Part shown: piece after piece, positions 1 to 8,938 of the stretch
How positions within the stretch are numbered: the stretch's first letter is position 1
Layout: every line of letters starts with the position of its first letter
Source: Halorhabdus rudnickae
GTDB lineage: Archaea; Halobacteriota; Halobacteria; Halobacteriales; Haloarculaceae
Length of the DNA stretch: 64,000 nt
NCBI RefSeq assembly: GCF_900880625.1
Contig: NZ_CAAHFB010000002.1
Location: 1 to 64,000, forward strand
Direction: 5' to 3'
The notes under the pieces: model-generated
Databases searched by the model: none
Told to the model about the DNA's origin: nothing
What the model saw: only the letters and a program-made list of their open reading frames with translations
Translations under genes and position numbers: made by a program

Positions 1-1086
1 GGTATGGAAGAGGCCTACCGCGAGAAGGACGATCTCACGCTATACAATGACGAGGCTGTCTTCGTGGACGAGCGAACCGTCACGGTCGACGGCGAGCGCG
101 TCAGCGGTGACAAGGTCGTCGTCGCCGCCGGGAGTCGTCCACTCGTGCCGCCGATCGACGGCCTCGATTCGGTCGAGTATCTCACCAGTCGTGAAGCGCT
201 GTATCTCGACGAACAACCCGAGAGCCTCGTCATCATCGGTGGCGGATATATCGCTGTCGAGTTGGGCTACTTCTTCGAAACGCTGGGGACAGACGTGCGC
301 ATCATCGAATCCGGTGAGACCCTTCTTGGCCGGGAAGATCCCGACGTGAGCGAGACGTTCACCGATATCGCACGCGATCGTCACGGGGTTCACACCGGGT
401 ATCGCGCGACTGCCGTCGAATCGGTAAACGGTTCCGTCCGGGTCACCGCTGAGAGCGAAGACGACGACGCGATCACCGTCGAGGGCGAAGAGGTGCTGGT
501 CGCGGCGGGCCGACGACCGAACACGGACACACTCGACGTTGCGGCAGCCGGGATTGAGACGGACGACCGCGGGTTCATTCTGACGGATGAACGATTGCAG
601 ACCAGTGCGGAGAACGTCTGGGCCCAGGGCGACATCGCGGGTAACGCGATGTTCAAACACTCAGGCGATTACGAGACGCGCGTCGCGATCGACAATGTCG
701 TCCACGATGCTAACCGGCCGATTGACCTTTCTGCGATGCCCCACGCTGTCTTCACAGAACCACAGGTCGCCGGCGTCGGCAAGACGGAGGCCGAGCTCGC
801 TGCCGCGGGCCAGGAATACGTCGTCGGCCGGCAGTCACTCCCCGACACGCCGATGGGGCGGGCAAAGAAGCTGGAACACGGCTTCGTGAAGGTTCTTGCC
901 ACGCCGGACGGCGAGATCCTGGGCTGTCACATGCTTGGTGAAGAGGCCTCGACGATGATCCACGAGGTGCTGGTCGCAATGCGGGCGGGATCTGGACAGG
1001 TCAGCGATATTACGGATACTATCCACGCCCACCCGACGCTGAACAAGGCCGTCGAGTACGCGTTCCGAGACGCGCTGAGCGAGTAG
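1..1086 (+). CDS. FAD-dependent pyridine nucleotide-disulfide reductase (dihydrolipoyl dehydrogenase/mycothione reductase-like), 5' end cut
   Basis: The reading frame is open from the first base, so the N-terminal FAD-binding part and the redox CxxxxC motif lie outside the window. Visible are the NAD(P)-binding motif VIIGGGYIAVELG (about residue 77), the second FAD contact WAQGDIAG, and a dimerisation domain with the HAHPTLNKA motif, where His supports the active-site thiol of the partner subunit. About 361 of the usual 460 to 480 residues are present. The family reduces lipoyl, mycothiol, glutathione-like or metal substrates with NAD(P)H. The HAHPTL type of tail fits dihydrolipoyl dehydrogenase or mycothione-reductase-like enzymes. 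The C-terminal CC pair of mercuric reductase is absent. The substrate cannot be fixed. Confidence 0.85.
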   Translation, partial: GMEEAYREKDDLTLYNDEAVFVDERTVTVDGERVSGDKVVVAAGSRPLVPPIDGLDSVEYLTSREALYLDEQPESLVIIGGGYIAVELGYFFETLGTDVRIIESGETLLGREDPDVSETFTDIARDRHGVHTGYRATAVESVNGSVRVTAESEDDDAITVEGEEVLVAAGRRPNTDTLDVAAAGIETDDRGFILTDERLQTSAENVWAQGDIAGNAMFKHSGDYETRVAIDNVVHDANRPIDLSAMPHAVFTEPQVAGVGKTEAELAAAGQEYVVGRQSLPDTPMGRAKKLEHGFVKVLATPDGEILGCHMLGEEASTMIHEVLVAMRAGSGQVSDITDTIHAHPTLNKAVEYAFRDALSE

Positions 1087-1108
1087 TGGCGGCGCGGCGA
1101 GATCGTTT

Positions 1109-1654
1109 TCAGCACTCCACCAGCGAACAGTCGAAGACGAACGACTCCTGAACGTCTTCGACGGTCCCAATCAGGTCCTCGGCGGCCGGTCGATCGTCGA
1201 TCGAGTCCCCACGATGGGTGAACATCACTTCGGCAGCATCGCCGCGCGTATCGAGGACGACGCTTTGGGGAAGTCGCCCCAGTAAGTCGTGCAGTTGGCC
1301 GACCGGCCCATACCGCGTCGGCTGGTCGTACTGGTCGGCGACGCGTTTCTCGCCGTCGGCCAGGAGCGGAAACGGGAACTCCTCGACGACGTTGTCCCGC
1401 CAGTCGGCCGCGCGCTCGCGCGGTTCAGGTAATATCGGCAGCACGGCCGTCTTCAGTTCGTTGAACGTGCGAGCGTGCTCGCTGATCTCGCTGACCTGTG
1501 CCTTGCACTTCGGGCAGTGGTAATCCCGCAGGAAGAGCAATACGGCGAAGTCGGAGGCGTCGATCACCTCCGCGAGCGAGAGGGGGTCAGGACCGATCCC
1601 AACGTTCGGTAATTCGAAGTCCAGGGCGTCAGTGGTGAAGGTTTGTTCTGACAT
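1109..1654 (-). CDS. Peroxiredoxin-like (AhpC/TSA, redoxin-fold) protein
   Basis: A thioredoxin-fold protein of about 181 residues with a CPKC motif after the LFLRDYHCPKC strand, followed by a segment like the AhpC/TSA family (DWRDNVVEEFPFPLLADGEKRVADQY). It probably reduces peroxides or serves as a thiol-disulfide partner in the cytoplasm; no signal peptide is seen. The start at 1654 (MSEQTF) is preferred over an in-frame ATG nine codons upstream because the family similarity begins soon after it. It converges with the flavin reductase upstream and is divergent from the thioredoxin-reductase-like gene at 1778, which suggests a thiol-redox cluster. The exact electron donor is unknown. Confidence 0.8.
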   Translation of the reverse strand: MSEQTFTTDALDFELPNVGIGPDPLSLAEVIDASDFAVLLFLRDYHCPKCKAQVSEISEHARTFNELKTAVLPILPEPRERAADWRDNVVEEFPFPLLADGEKRVADQYDQPTRYGPVGQLHDLLGRLPQSVVLDTRGDAAEVMFTHRGDSIDDRPAAEDLIGTVEDVQESFVFDCSLVEC

Positions 1655-1777
1655 GTTCGTTCTGTCTCCCTCAAGGGCCATGAACGACCGGTAGCGTTTG
1701 CGTGAGCGGGTGAGGTACGCGTAACTGGGGTTCCGTCAGGCGTAGCTATTTGTGCCTCATGACCGTTCCCCACAGAT

Positions 1778-2797
1778 ATGCCCGAAACGAACGATCAAAA
1801 CGAGTACGACGTTATCGTGGTCGGTGGCGGTCCTGCTGGCCAATCTGCTGCACTGTACACGACCCGGCTCGGCCATCGAACCGCCATTGTCGATGTCGGC
1901 GGCGGCCGGGCAGCTATGATCCAGGAGGTCCACAACCTGATCGGCGTTCCCGAGGACGAAAGTGGGATGGACCTGCTCGGGGTCGGTCGCGAACAACTAG
2001 AAGAATATGGGTGTGACTTCTATCGCGACCGCGTCACCTCATGTTCGCGCGACGGTGACGCCATCACTCTCGTGGGAAATGACAACGAGTACACCGCTCA
2101 GGCGGTCGTTCTCGCAACGGGATTCAACGACGTCCGCCCCGACCCGCCGCTGCCCCGCACAGGCCGGGGACTGCACTACTGTCTGCACTGCGACGCCCAC
2201 ATGTTCGTCGACGAGCCGGTGTACGTCATGGGCCATGGCGAGAGCGCAGTCCACGTTGCAGGGATCATGCTCAACTTCACCGACGAGGTGGATCTGCTGA
2301 CCCGGGGGAACGAACCCGAGTGGAGTGACGAAACGGCCGAGACGCTTGAGGCCCATCCGATCAACGTGATTCACGACGACATCGCCGGCGTCCAGAACGG
2401 CGAGGACGGCTGGCTGAAGGCGTTAGAATTCGAGGGCGGTGATGTCAGGGAGTACAAGGGCGGGTTTGCCATGTACGGCGCGGAGTACAACAATGGCCTT
2501 GCGCGGGAACTCGGTTGTGAAATCAACGCTGACGGGACTGTCGAGGTTGACGATCACGGCCGGACGAGTGTCGAGAAGGTCTACGCGGTCGGCGACCTGA
2601 CCCCGGGCCACAACCAGCTCCCGATCGCGCTCGGTGCAGGCGCGAAAGCTGGCATCGACATTCACTTCTCGTTGCGTGATTTCCCCCGCGACCCCGACGT
2701 GTTGGATTCACAGGGACCAGTTCGCGACGAGGAAGTCCCGGGAATTCCCGACCAACTGCTCGAACAGGCCGTTGATTTCCACACCTACGGGGAGTGA
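1778..2797 (+). CDS. Thioredoxin-reductase-like FAD/NAD(P) oxidoreductase
   Basis: A 339-residue flavoprotein with an N-terminal FAD motif (VVGGGPAGQSAALYTTRLG), a central NAD(P) domain and a C-terminal FAD-binding motif (VYAVGDLTPG). A CLHCD motif lies where thioredoxin reductases carry CATCD, so a redox-active disulfide is likely. The length fits low-molecular-weight TrxR-type proteins, though the C-terminal tail (ending EQAVDFHTYGE) is longer. It is divergent from the peroxiredoxin-like gene with about 120 bases between them, and may supply electrons to it or to a thioredoxin. That pairing is inferred from position only. Confidence 0.85.
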   Translation: MPETNDQNEYDVIVVGGGPAGQSAALYTTRLGHRTAIVDVGGGRAAMIQEVHNLIGVPEDESGMDLLGVGREQLEEYGCDFYRDRVTSCSRDGDAITLVGNDNEYTAQAVVLATGFNDVRPDPPLPRTGRGLHYCLHCDAHMFVDEPVYVMGHGESAVHVAGIMLNFTDEVDLLTRGNEPEWSDETAETLEAHPINVIHDDIAGVQNGEDGWLKALEFEGGDVREYKGGFAMYGAEYNNGLARELGCEINADGTVEVDDHGRTSVEKVYAVGDLTPGHNQLPIALGAGAKAGIDIHFSLRDFPRDPDVLDSQGPVRDEEVPGIPDQLLEQAVDFHTYGE

Positions 2798-2920
2798 CCG
2801 CTTGACACTGGACTGAAAATCTCACGTGCGGGTGATCTAACGGCGTTTCCATTGTCCGCGACGTTTTCAAACGACTTGTTTGCTCTGGCCAGCAACCCCA
2901 CTTCGCAAGCGTTCAGTCAG

Positions 2921-3796
2921 TCACCGGTTGGGCTTGCGCGTCTGTTTGGGATGTTCAGCGATGAACACGCTCGTGTTCTCGGGCACGTCTTCAGTCACCC
3001 ACGAGTTCGCACCGATACTCACGTGATCGCCGATTTCGACCGTCCCGAGTACGTTACTTCCGGCGCCGATAACGACGTTGTCGCCGATGTCGGGATGACG
3101 CTTGTAGTCTTTGGCGAGCATATGCCCCTCGCCTTCCTCCTCTTCCTCGAAGTGGAGCGTGCCCAGCGTGACGTTCTGATAAATACGGACCCAGTTACCG
3201 ACGGTCGCGGTCTCGCCGATGACGACGCCAGACCCGTGATCGACGAAAAAGTACTCACCGATCTCGGCCCCGGGGTGGATATCGATACCTGTCTCGGTTC
3301 TGGCGTACTCGGCGAGTTCCCGGGCGTAGGCGAAGATATCCGCCTCATAGAGCACATGCGCGACACGATGGGTCAGGGTCGCGTGAAACCCGGGATACGA
3401 CCGGATGATCTCACAATAGCTTTTCGCTGCCGGGTCACCCTTGTACGCCGCCTCGACGTCCTTTTTGAGGGCACGTCGGATCGCCGGTAACTGGTCGAGC
3501 GTCCCGTCGATCACCTCCGTCACGGTCTCTTCGTCCTGATCGGAATAGGCGGTGATGCCTGTCTCCATGCAGCGACCGAGCTCAGTCAGCCGACGGTGCG
3601 TTTCATCGGGATCGTCCAACAACTCCGTCGCATTCCAGCATCTGGGAAACAAGAGTTGTTTGAGAAGCGGCGGTTCCTCGCGCAGGAACTCGCGACGAGG
3701 ATACGTCCGTGAGGAATCCGTTGGAAACGGCGACTCGTCTGTTCGATACGACTCGACAAGTTCTCTATGAGTGTCGCCTGCGTACTCGTAGTTCAT
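2921..3796 (-). CDS. cysE: Serine O-acetyltransferase (CysE/EpsC type)
   Basis: About 291 residues. The N-terminal helical domain is followed by a left-handed beta helix of hexapeptide repeats containing DHGSGVVIGETATVGN and VVIGAGSNVLGTVEIGDHVSIGANSWV. The catalytic-type Asp-His of serine acetyltransferases is in the DHGSG motif. The enzyme makes O-acetylserine from serine and acetyl-CoA, the first step of cysteine synthesis. An upstream in-frame ATG at 3886 would overlap the patatin gene; the start at 3796 (MNYEYAGD) leaves a 61-base gap and matches the usual length. It follows the patatin gene on the same strand. No cysteine synthase is in view. Confidence 0.88.
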   Translation of the reverse strand: MNYEYAGDTHRELVESYRTDESPFPTDSSRTYPRREFLREEPPLLKQLLFPRCWNATELLDDPDETHRRLTELGRCMETGITAYSDQDEETVTEVIDGTLDQLPAIRRALKKDVEAAYKGDPAAKSYCEIIRSYPGFHATLTHRVAHVLYEADIFAYARELAEYARTETGIDIHPGAEIGEYFFVDHGSGVVIGETATVGNWVRIYQNVTLGTLHFEEEEEGEGHMLAKDYKRHPDIGDNVVIGAGSNVLGTVEIGDHVSIGANSWVTEDVPENTSVFIAEHPKQTRKPNR

Positions 3797-3857
3797 TCGT
3801 CTTGTCTCGACGTTGTCCCCCACGATTCGTTGCTCTGTCGGATCGTGGACTGCGGTC

Positions 3858-4826
3858 TCATCGCCGTTCGTCGAGGAACGTTTCACACCGCTGGTTCCCG
3901 AGGTCCATCAGTTCGGTGATGAAGGTCGGATCGCGATCGATTTTCGTCGAACAGTGGAATCGCTCACCCATGTCGATACGGTGGATGTCGGTCTTCGAGA
4001 ACTCCTCGGCAGGAAGTTTTCCGTCTTCGACCCACTCATTGATCTGCTCGATGAACCCCAGTTCCTGGTTCAGCGAGATGTTCCCCGACAGCTCGTTTCG
4101 TCGGTCGGCGATCTCCTCCAGACTCGTGGGTTCACCCTCGAACTCCTGGGGATTGATCTGGATAATCCAGAGTTCGTCCGGCTTGCGCTCGGGCGGCTGA
4201 TGCATCATGTCACCGACGGGCGGATTCTGTGAGAAGAGGCCGTCCCAGTGATAGTGACCGTTGATCTCGACGGCCTCGAAGACGTTGGGGACGGCCGCCG
4301 ATGCGAGGACGGCATCGACGGTCACATCCTCGTCGACGAACGTTTCGAAGACTCCAGCGTTGACGTTGACCGTCCCGACGACGAGTTCTGGGTTACTCAT
4401 TCGGCAGTAATCCGGAATCGCTTCGAAGTCAATGTGGGCCTCTAGGACGTCTCGGATGCGTTCCTTGCCGATCTCTTTTCCCGGTACCTGGTACGGAGTT
4501 ATTTGCGGGAGTGGCATTCCGCTCGACTGTAGTTTATTGACTCCCTTCAGCCAGGAGTTGAGCATCCGATCATCGAAACCGTTGGCCGCGAGGTCGTCCC
4601 AGATCGCGTTCACGAGATCGGCCGCCCTGTCCGGCCCCTCGGTTACGAGGCCGTACCACGCGGCGAGGGCGTTGAACGCACCGCCGGAGGTACCGCTGAT
4701 CCCGACAAGTTCGAACTCGTCATCCCAGTCGCACTCGCGTAGCATTTCTTCGAGGACACCTGCGGTAAATGCCGTGTGGCTCCCGCCGCCTTGACACGCG
4801 ATAGCCACGTTCGTCGTCTCACTCAT
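3858..4826 (-). CDS. Patatin-like phospholipase family protein, possible PHA-granule depolymerase
   Basis: About 322 residues with the patatin signature: oxyanion loop ACQGGGSHT near the N-terminus, nucleophile elbow GISGTSGGA (GxSxG, Ser the likely nucleophile) and a DG motif (HWDGLFSQNP) carrying the partner Asp. The start at 4826 (MSETTNVAI) places the GGG loop at the normal distance, and the gene then overlaps the end of the upstream 3-hydroxybutyrate dehydrogenase by 8 bases, implying coupling. In Haloferax mediterranei a patatin-like protein, PhaZh1, degrades native PHA granules and its gene lies beside bdhA, so the same job is likely here. A plain lipid hydrolase is the alternative. 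Confidence 0.85.
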   Translation of the reverse strand: MSETTNVAIACQGGGSHTAFTAGVLEEMLRECDWDDEFELVGISGTSGGAFNALAAWYGLVTEGPDRAADLVNAIWDDLAANGFDDRMLNSWLKGVNKLQSSGMPLPQITPYQVPGKEIGKERIRDVLEAHIDFEAIPDYCRMSNPELVVGTVNVNAGVFETFVDEDVTVDAVLASAAVPNVFEAVEINGHYHWDGLFSQNPPVGDMMHQPPERKPDELWIIQINPQEFEGEPTSLEEIADRRNELSGNISLNQELGFIEQINEWVEDGKLPAEEFSKTDIHRIDMGERFHCSTKIDRDPTFITELMDLGNQRCETFLDERR

Positions 4827-5679
4827 AGGTAGTGGTATATCCGCCGTCGAATAAGAGATCGCCGCCGTTGAGGTGGCTGGCATGCGACGAGAAGCCAAAG
4901 ACGAAGAGATTCGCGACTTCTGCTGGCGTCATCATTTCCTTCGTGCGGGCCTGGCCGAGCATGACGTCCTCGACGACTTCCTGCTCGGAGATACCGCGCT
5001 TCTCGGCGGTGTCCCGGATCTGGTTGACCATCAGCGGCGTCAGGACGTACCCGACCGAGACCGAAAAGCCCCGGAGTGAGCCCTCGCCCTCGGCGGCGAT
5101 GGCCCTGGTCAGCCCGGTGATGCCGTGTTTGGCCGTGATGTAGGCCGGCTTGGCCTGTGTGGCGTAGTGACCGTGTACGGAGGACATGTTCGCGATCGCG
5201 CCCACGCCGTCGTCGGTCTCACGGATGTGTGGCATCGCCCGCTTGGCGGTGTAAAACGGTGCTCGCAGCATGATGTCCGTCAGGAGGTCGTACTTGTCCA
5301 TCGGGAACTCCGCGATCGGGTCGATGTGCTGCATCCCGGCGATGTTGGCAACGTACCGAAGGTCGCCCTGCTCGGCGGCGGCTTCGACCACGGCGTCCAC
5401 CTCATCGTCGTCGGTCAGATCAGTCTCGACGGGGTGATACGGACCGGGCAGGTCGAATTCGGCGATTAGATCACCCGTTTCGGCGAGGCCATCCTCGTCG
5501 ACGTCAGCCCCGACGACCGTCAGACCGTTGGCGGCCAGCGCGACAGCCGTCGCCTGTCCGATCCCGCTCGCCGCGCCCGTCACGAGCGCGACGCTTTCAG
5601 CGGTAAAGCGGGGATCATCGATGACGAGCAAGTCATCGGCTGTCAGTTCCGGTTCGGTCAATTCGAAATCGTCACTCAT
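4819..5679 (-). CDS. bdhA: Short-chain dehydrogenase, probable (R)-3-hydroxybutyrate dehydrogenase
   Basis: About 286 residues of the classical SDR fold: NAD-binding TGAASGIG, the NIAGMQHIDPI strand-helix typical of 3-hydroxybutyrate dehydrogenases, catalytic Ser in NMSSVHG and YxxxK in PAYITAKHG. It would oxidise 3-hydroxybutyrate to acetoacetate using NAD. The start at 5679 (MSDDFEL) is chosen over an ATG five codons earlier. It overlaps the patatin gene by 8 bases, giving a two-gene unit in which the depolymerase releases monomer and this enzyme oxidises it. The N-terminal 35 residues before the Rossmann strand are longer than in most SDRs. Confidence 0.85.
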   Translation of the reverse strand: MSDDFELTEPELTADDLLVIDDPRFTAESVALVTGAASGIGQATAVALAANGLTVVGADVDEDGLAETGDLIAEFDLPGPYHPVETDLTDDDEVDAVVEAAAEQGDLRYVANIAGMQHIDPIAEFPMDKYDLLTDIMLRAPFYTAKRAMPHIRETDDGVGAIANMSSVHGHYATQAKPAYITAKHGITGLTRAIAAEGEGSLRGFSVSVGYVLTPLMVNQIRDTAEKRGISEQEVVEDVMLGQARTKEMMTPAEVANLFVFGFSSHASHLNGGDLLFDGGYTTTYE

Positions 5680-5755
5680 ACGCACTATCTTCACAGCCCC
5701 TACAGATAATGCTAGCTCACGGCGAAGTAAGTGGGATCTCGTGCAGAGCGAGGGA

Positions 5756-6709
5756 TCACGCTAGCAACTCCACGCCGAGCACCAGCGCGCCCACGAGCCC
5801 GAAGACGATGCCGAGGCCAACTTCCATCAGGTCGCTGGGGACGTACTTGCCGACGCGGGTGCCGATGGTCCCGCCGACGAGCACACCGGGGATCGACCAG
5901 GCGACGACGTACCAGACCGGCGACGCCGAGAGGGCGTGGACGATCGCGCCAGCGCCGGCGGCGATCCCGAGCGTGAAAACACTAGTGGCGACCGCGACGC
6001 GCGGCGGGAGGCGACACCGGACGATCAACTGCGTCGTGACGATCTCCGGCAGTCCAGCACTGATCAGTCCCGTAATAAACCCGCCGAGCATCGAGAGACT
6101 CAATCCGGGCGGTCGCCAGCACGTCTCGTAGGTGAACGTCTCGCCGTCGGCGGCCTTGATCGTCGTCGTGCCGCGGCCGGTGTTCTTTGCTTCGAGGAAC
6201 TCGTTTTCGCACTCGCCAGGCTCGCAGTCCTCCGGTGGATCGTAGTAGACGAGAAAGGCACCGAGAAGAACCAGCCCGGCCCCGAACAGAAGTTTGAGCA
6301 GCGTCGGATCGACAGCGTGGGCGAGCAGCGCCCCGACGACGGTCGCCGGGACTGCACCAACCAACAGCCACTTTGCGGTGTCATAGTCCACGACGCCCTG
6401 CTTGACGTACGATCGGAGGCCGTTGCCCATCCCGAAAACCTCCGTCAGGAGGCCGGCACCGATCGCCTGTGCCGGTGTCAACCCAACGCCAAGCATGAAG
6501 AAGGGACTGAAGAACAGCGCGCCTGAGACGCCGGCAGCAAGCGCGATCGTCGAGAAGACGATCGAGGCAGGGAACACCCACCAGTGCGCGAGGAACTGGC
6601 CGGTCGGGAACGCCGCGATCGAGGGCAGCTGACCCGAGACGGCGACCATGCTCAGCGAAGCCACAACGCCGAAGGCGACGAACCGGTTGGCCCGCACTGG
6701 CACGTCCAT
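5756..6709 (-). CDS. TauE/SafE-family membrane permease
   Basis: About 317 residues with some eight hydrophobic segments arranged as two repeats, the family pattern (for example IALAAGVSGALFFSPFFMLGVGLTPAQAIGAG and the second-half counterpart GGFITGLISAGLPEIVT). A hydrophilic loop in the middle contains two Cys (CEPGECE). Members export sulfite, sulfoacetate or other organic anions; the substrate here is not known. The start at 6709 (MDVPVRANRF) is two bases past the stop of the upstream CMD-family gene, so the two are co-transcribed. An upstream ATG at 6754 would overlap that gene and adds only Arg-rich residues. Confidence 0.85.
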   Translation of the reverse strand: MDVPVRANRFVAFGVVASLSMVAVSGQLPSIAAFPTGQFLAHWWVFPASIVFSTIALAAGVSGALFFSPFFMLGVGLTPAQAIGAGLLTEVFGMGNGLRSYVKQGVVDYDTAKWLLVGAVPATVVGALLAHAVDPTLLKLLFGAGLVLLGAFLVYYDPPEDCEPGECENEFLEAKNTGRGTTTIKAADGETFTYETCWRPPGLSLSMLGGFITGLISAGLPEIVTTQLIVRCRLPPRVAVATSVFTLGIAAGAGAIVHALSASPVWYVVAWSIPGVLVGGTIGTRVGKYVPSDLMEVGLGIVFGLVGALVLGVELLA

Positions 6710-6711
6710 CC

Positions 6712-7269
6712 TTACGCGAAGAACTCGGCGATCCGTTCGTCGCTCGGCGTCCAACCGACGAACTCACTGCCCTCGAAGGGGAGATCGACCGATGCGACGT
6801 AGTTACACAGCCCCACGTAGAAATCGACGATCAACCCGATCGCGACGATCTCGCCGGGCTCGTAGACGGTCGCGAGCGCATCGTGAATCTGGTCGGTCAC
6901 CTCGCCCTCGGCGACTGCACGGGCGTACTGGAGCAGGACGAACTCCTCGTCAGAGAACACCGAGAAATCGTCACCGCCGATGGCCCGCATTTCACTGGTC
7001 TCGACGCCTTTCGGCCGGGCGATATCGACGTGCTGATGCCACTCATAGCGTGCGCGATGCGTTCGGGCGACCGTGAGGATGACCAGTTCTTTCGTCCGCG
7101 GAGTGAGCTGGTCGTACAACGTGTTCAGGTACTCCAGGGTGGCTTCGAGGACTTCGGGATTGTGGGCCCACACGCGAAAGATGTGGCGATCGCCCAGGTA
7201 GTCGTCGGTGAACAGGTGATGGTACTCCTCCGGGATGTCGTCGATGTCGAGTAGGTCTAGTCGGGTCAC
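6712..7269 (-). CDS. Carboxymuconolactone decarboxylase (AhpD-like) family protein lacking the CxxC
   Basis: An all-helical protein of 185 residues with the family core (LTPRTKELVILTVARTHRARYEWHQHVDIA and EFVLLQYARAVAEGEV). The CxxC of true AhpD peroxidase partners is replaced by YEWHQH, so peroxidase activity is unlikely. Many haloarchaeal CMD proteins of this kind have unknown roles. It is the first gene of a probable unit with the TauE/SafE permease. A GTTAC-G-GTAAC palindrome lies 40 bases upstream of its start. Confidence 0.8.
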   Translation of the reverse strand: MTRLDLLDIDDIPEEYHHLFTDDYLGDRHIFRVWAHNPEVLEATLEYLNTLYDQLTPRTKELVILTVARTHRARYEWHQHVDIARPKGVETSEMRAIGGDDFSVFSDEEFVLLQYARAVAEGEVTDQIHDALATVYEPGEIVAIGLIVDFYVGLCNYVASVDLPFEGSEFVGWTPSDERIAEFFA

Positions 7270-7308
7270 AGCTGAAACTCACGTAGAGGGGTTAAATCTC
7301 CACCTCAC

Positions 7309-7319
7309 GTTACGGTAAC
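7309..7319. promoter_or_regulatory. GTTAC-G-GTAAC palindrome between the CMD-family gene and nnrE
   Basis: A perfect 11-base palindrome in the 129-base gap between two divergent genes. The same GTTAC/GTAAC half-sites recur at 35567-35589 and 37223-37255, next to redox genes, so this may be an operator for one winged-helix regulator. That is inference; no protein is shown to bind. Confidence 0.3.
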
Positions 7320-7398
7320 CTTCTTCCGTTGACACCAGTCAAGTTCAGGTCGGTTCGACCACAAGATGCCGTATGATCGGACACCGTGGTGACTGCGC

Positions 7399-8118
7399 GT
7401 GAATCGTGCCGCATTCCAGACGGGCAACGGCCATCCAGTAACTGCCGTCACGGCCGCAGAGATGCGCGGCGTCGATCGCATCGCCGTCGAAGATGTCGGT
7501 CTCCCACTCTTCTCGATGATGGAGAACGCCGGCCGGAACCTGGCTCGGGTCGTGCGGGAGCGAACCGACGAAGACGAGCCCGTGACGATCCTCGCCGGTG
7601 ACGGTGGCAACGGCGGCGGTGGACTCGCGTGTGCTCGTCACCTCGCCAACCACGGTCGCGACGTCGCGGTTACCCTTGATCGACCCGCTCAAGAACTTAG
7701 TGGCGTGACAGCGACCCAGTACGGCGTTTTGGATGCGATGGACGTCCCTGTCACCATCGCCCCGGACGAACTCCAATCGGACGGGATTATCGTCGATGCG
7801 CTGGTGGGGTACGGACTCGACGGCCCGCTTGGCGGCACCGCGGGGGATCTCGTCGGACGGATTTCCGCCGAAAGCACCGTCATCTCGCTCGACGTGCCGA
7901 CGGGAAGGAACGCGACGACTGGCGAGCAACCAGGAGTCGCCGTTGATACTGACCTCGTGGTCACGCTCGCACTGCCGAAGACGGGGCTGCAGGGACTTGA
8001 TTGCTCCCTGCTGTTGGCAGACATCGGTATTCCTGCCGTGGTGTACGATCGGCTCGACCTCATATACGACGGCCCGTTTGACAGTGAATACGTCCGAGAG
8101 CTGATCGATACGGAATGA
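7399..8118 (+). CDS. nnrE: NAD(P)H-hydrate epimerase (YjeF N-terminal domain only)
   Basis: A 239-residue YjeF_N domain: VTAVTAAEMRGVDRIAVEDVGLP, the MMENAGR motif, and the Gly-rich nucleotide loop GDGGNGGGG, followed by DALVGYGLDGP and SLDVPTGRN. It epimerises damaged NAD(P)HX so that a dehydratase can repair it. Most archaeal versions are fused to the ADP/ATP-dependent dehydratase domain; here only the epimerase half is present and no dehydratase is in view. The start is GTG. A decayed second copy lies at 40107-40350. Confidence 0.88.
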   Translation: MNRAAFQTGNGHPVTAVTAAEMRGVDRIAVEDVGLPLFSMMENAGRNLARVVRERTDEDEPVTILAGDGGNGGGGLACARHLANHGRDVAVTLDRPAQELSGVTATQYGVLDAMDVPVTIAPDELQSDGIIVDALVGYGLDGPLGGTAGDLVGRISAESTVISLDVPTGRNATTGEQPGVAVDTDLVVTLALPKTGLQGLDCSLLLADIGIPAVVYDRLDLIYDGPFDSEYVRELIDTE

Positions 8119-8155
8119 CTGGTCAACGATATTCCTGAACAGATGGCGGCGTGAG

Positions 8156-8170
8156 TCCTCTCTTTTTTCT
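8156..8170 (+). terminator. Pyrimidine-rich tract after nnrE
   Basis: A C/T-rich run containing six consecutive T residues lies about 40 bases after the nnrE stop and 25 bases before the cupin start. Archaeal RNA polymerase often terminates at such T tracts without a hairpin. It could equally be leader sequence of the next gene. Confidence 0.35.
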
Positions 8171-8193
8171 CATTCCGAATCGCAAAGGCGGAC

Positions 8194-8688
8194 ATGAACA
8201 AATTGCGTATCGACGATGTCGAGAACGCTGTTCAGCCGGCGGCAGTGATGCGTCAGCTTACCGACCCCCTCGGGACGACGGATCTTGCAATCAACTACTA
8301 CGAACTCGAACCGGGGGACAGCTTCGCGTTCGCGTATCACAATCACGAAGTCCAAGAAGAAGTGTTCTATATTCAGGAAGGGACAGCCACGTTCGAGACT
8401 GAAGACGGTCCAATAGTGGTTGAGGAAGGCGAACTCATCCGTTTTGACCGCGGGGAATTCCAGCGCGGCTGGAACCGAGGAGACGATCGCGTCCGTGCGC
8501 TCGCGCTTGGTGCGCCATTGGCGTACGGGGAGCAACGCAAACTCCGATACTGTTCGAACTGCGACGAACAGACACACAATCGTCTAGCGAGCGAAAATGG
8601 CGATACGACTATCGTCGCCTACTGTACCAATTGTGGTGGTCAGACCGGGGAGTGGTACGAGGGGTCAATGCAAGGAGAGGTTCCATAA
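8194..8688 (+). CDS. Cupin-domain protein with C-terminal zinc ribbon
   Basis: 164 residues. The single cupin barrel covers about residues 20 to 110, with motif 1 around YHNHEVQEEVFYIQEGTA (metal-type His, His, Glu) and motif 2 around GELIRFDRGEFQRGWN. The C-terminus has two CxxC pairs (YCSNCDEQT and YCTNCGGQT) that form a probable zinc ribbon. The ligand is unknown. The protein is likely cytoplasmic. It stands alone between nnrE and the insertion sequence. Confidence 0.8.
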   Translation: MNKLRIDDVENAVQPAAVMRQLTDPLGTTDLAINYYELEPGDSFAFAYHNHEVQEEVFYIQEGTATFETEDGPIVVEEGELIRFDRGEFQRGWNRGDDRVRALALGAPLAYGEQRKLRYCSNCDEQTHNRLASENGDTTIVAYCTNCGGQTGEWYEGSMQGEVP

Positions 8689-8815
8689 CCCCGTCAGGAA
8701 AGTACATCGCCCATACCGGTCGGATGGCCGGCACTTGCTGTGAGTGTCTCTTTTGAAGTCGTGGATTGTGCTGGATTCGTGCGATGGATACCCTATCTTC
8801 ATTCAGCGAGCGAAT

Positions 8816-8833
8816 CCCGGCCTTCAGGCCGGG
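8816..8833 (+). repeat. Left-end hairpin of the insertion sequence
   Basis: CCCGGCC, loop TTCA, GGCCGGG. It lies 105 bases before tnpA and is the probable left-end structure bound by TnpA as single-stranded DNA. Confidence 0.75.
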
Positions 8834-8938
8834 CGTGAATCGCGTACGCCCGGTACCACACTCCCCGGGTCTGCCTGACTGAATACCCACTAGCACAAGA
8901 GTTATCCAACTTGGGTGTACCATATTTGGTAAGGCCAA

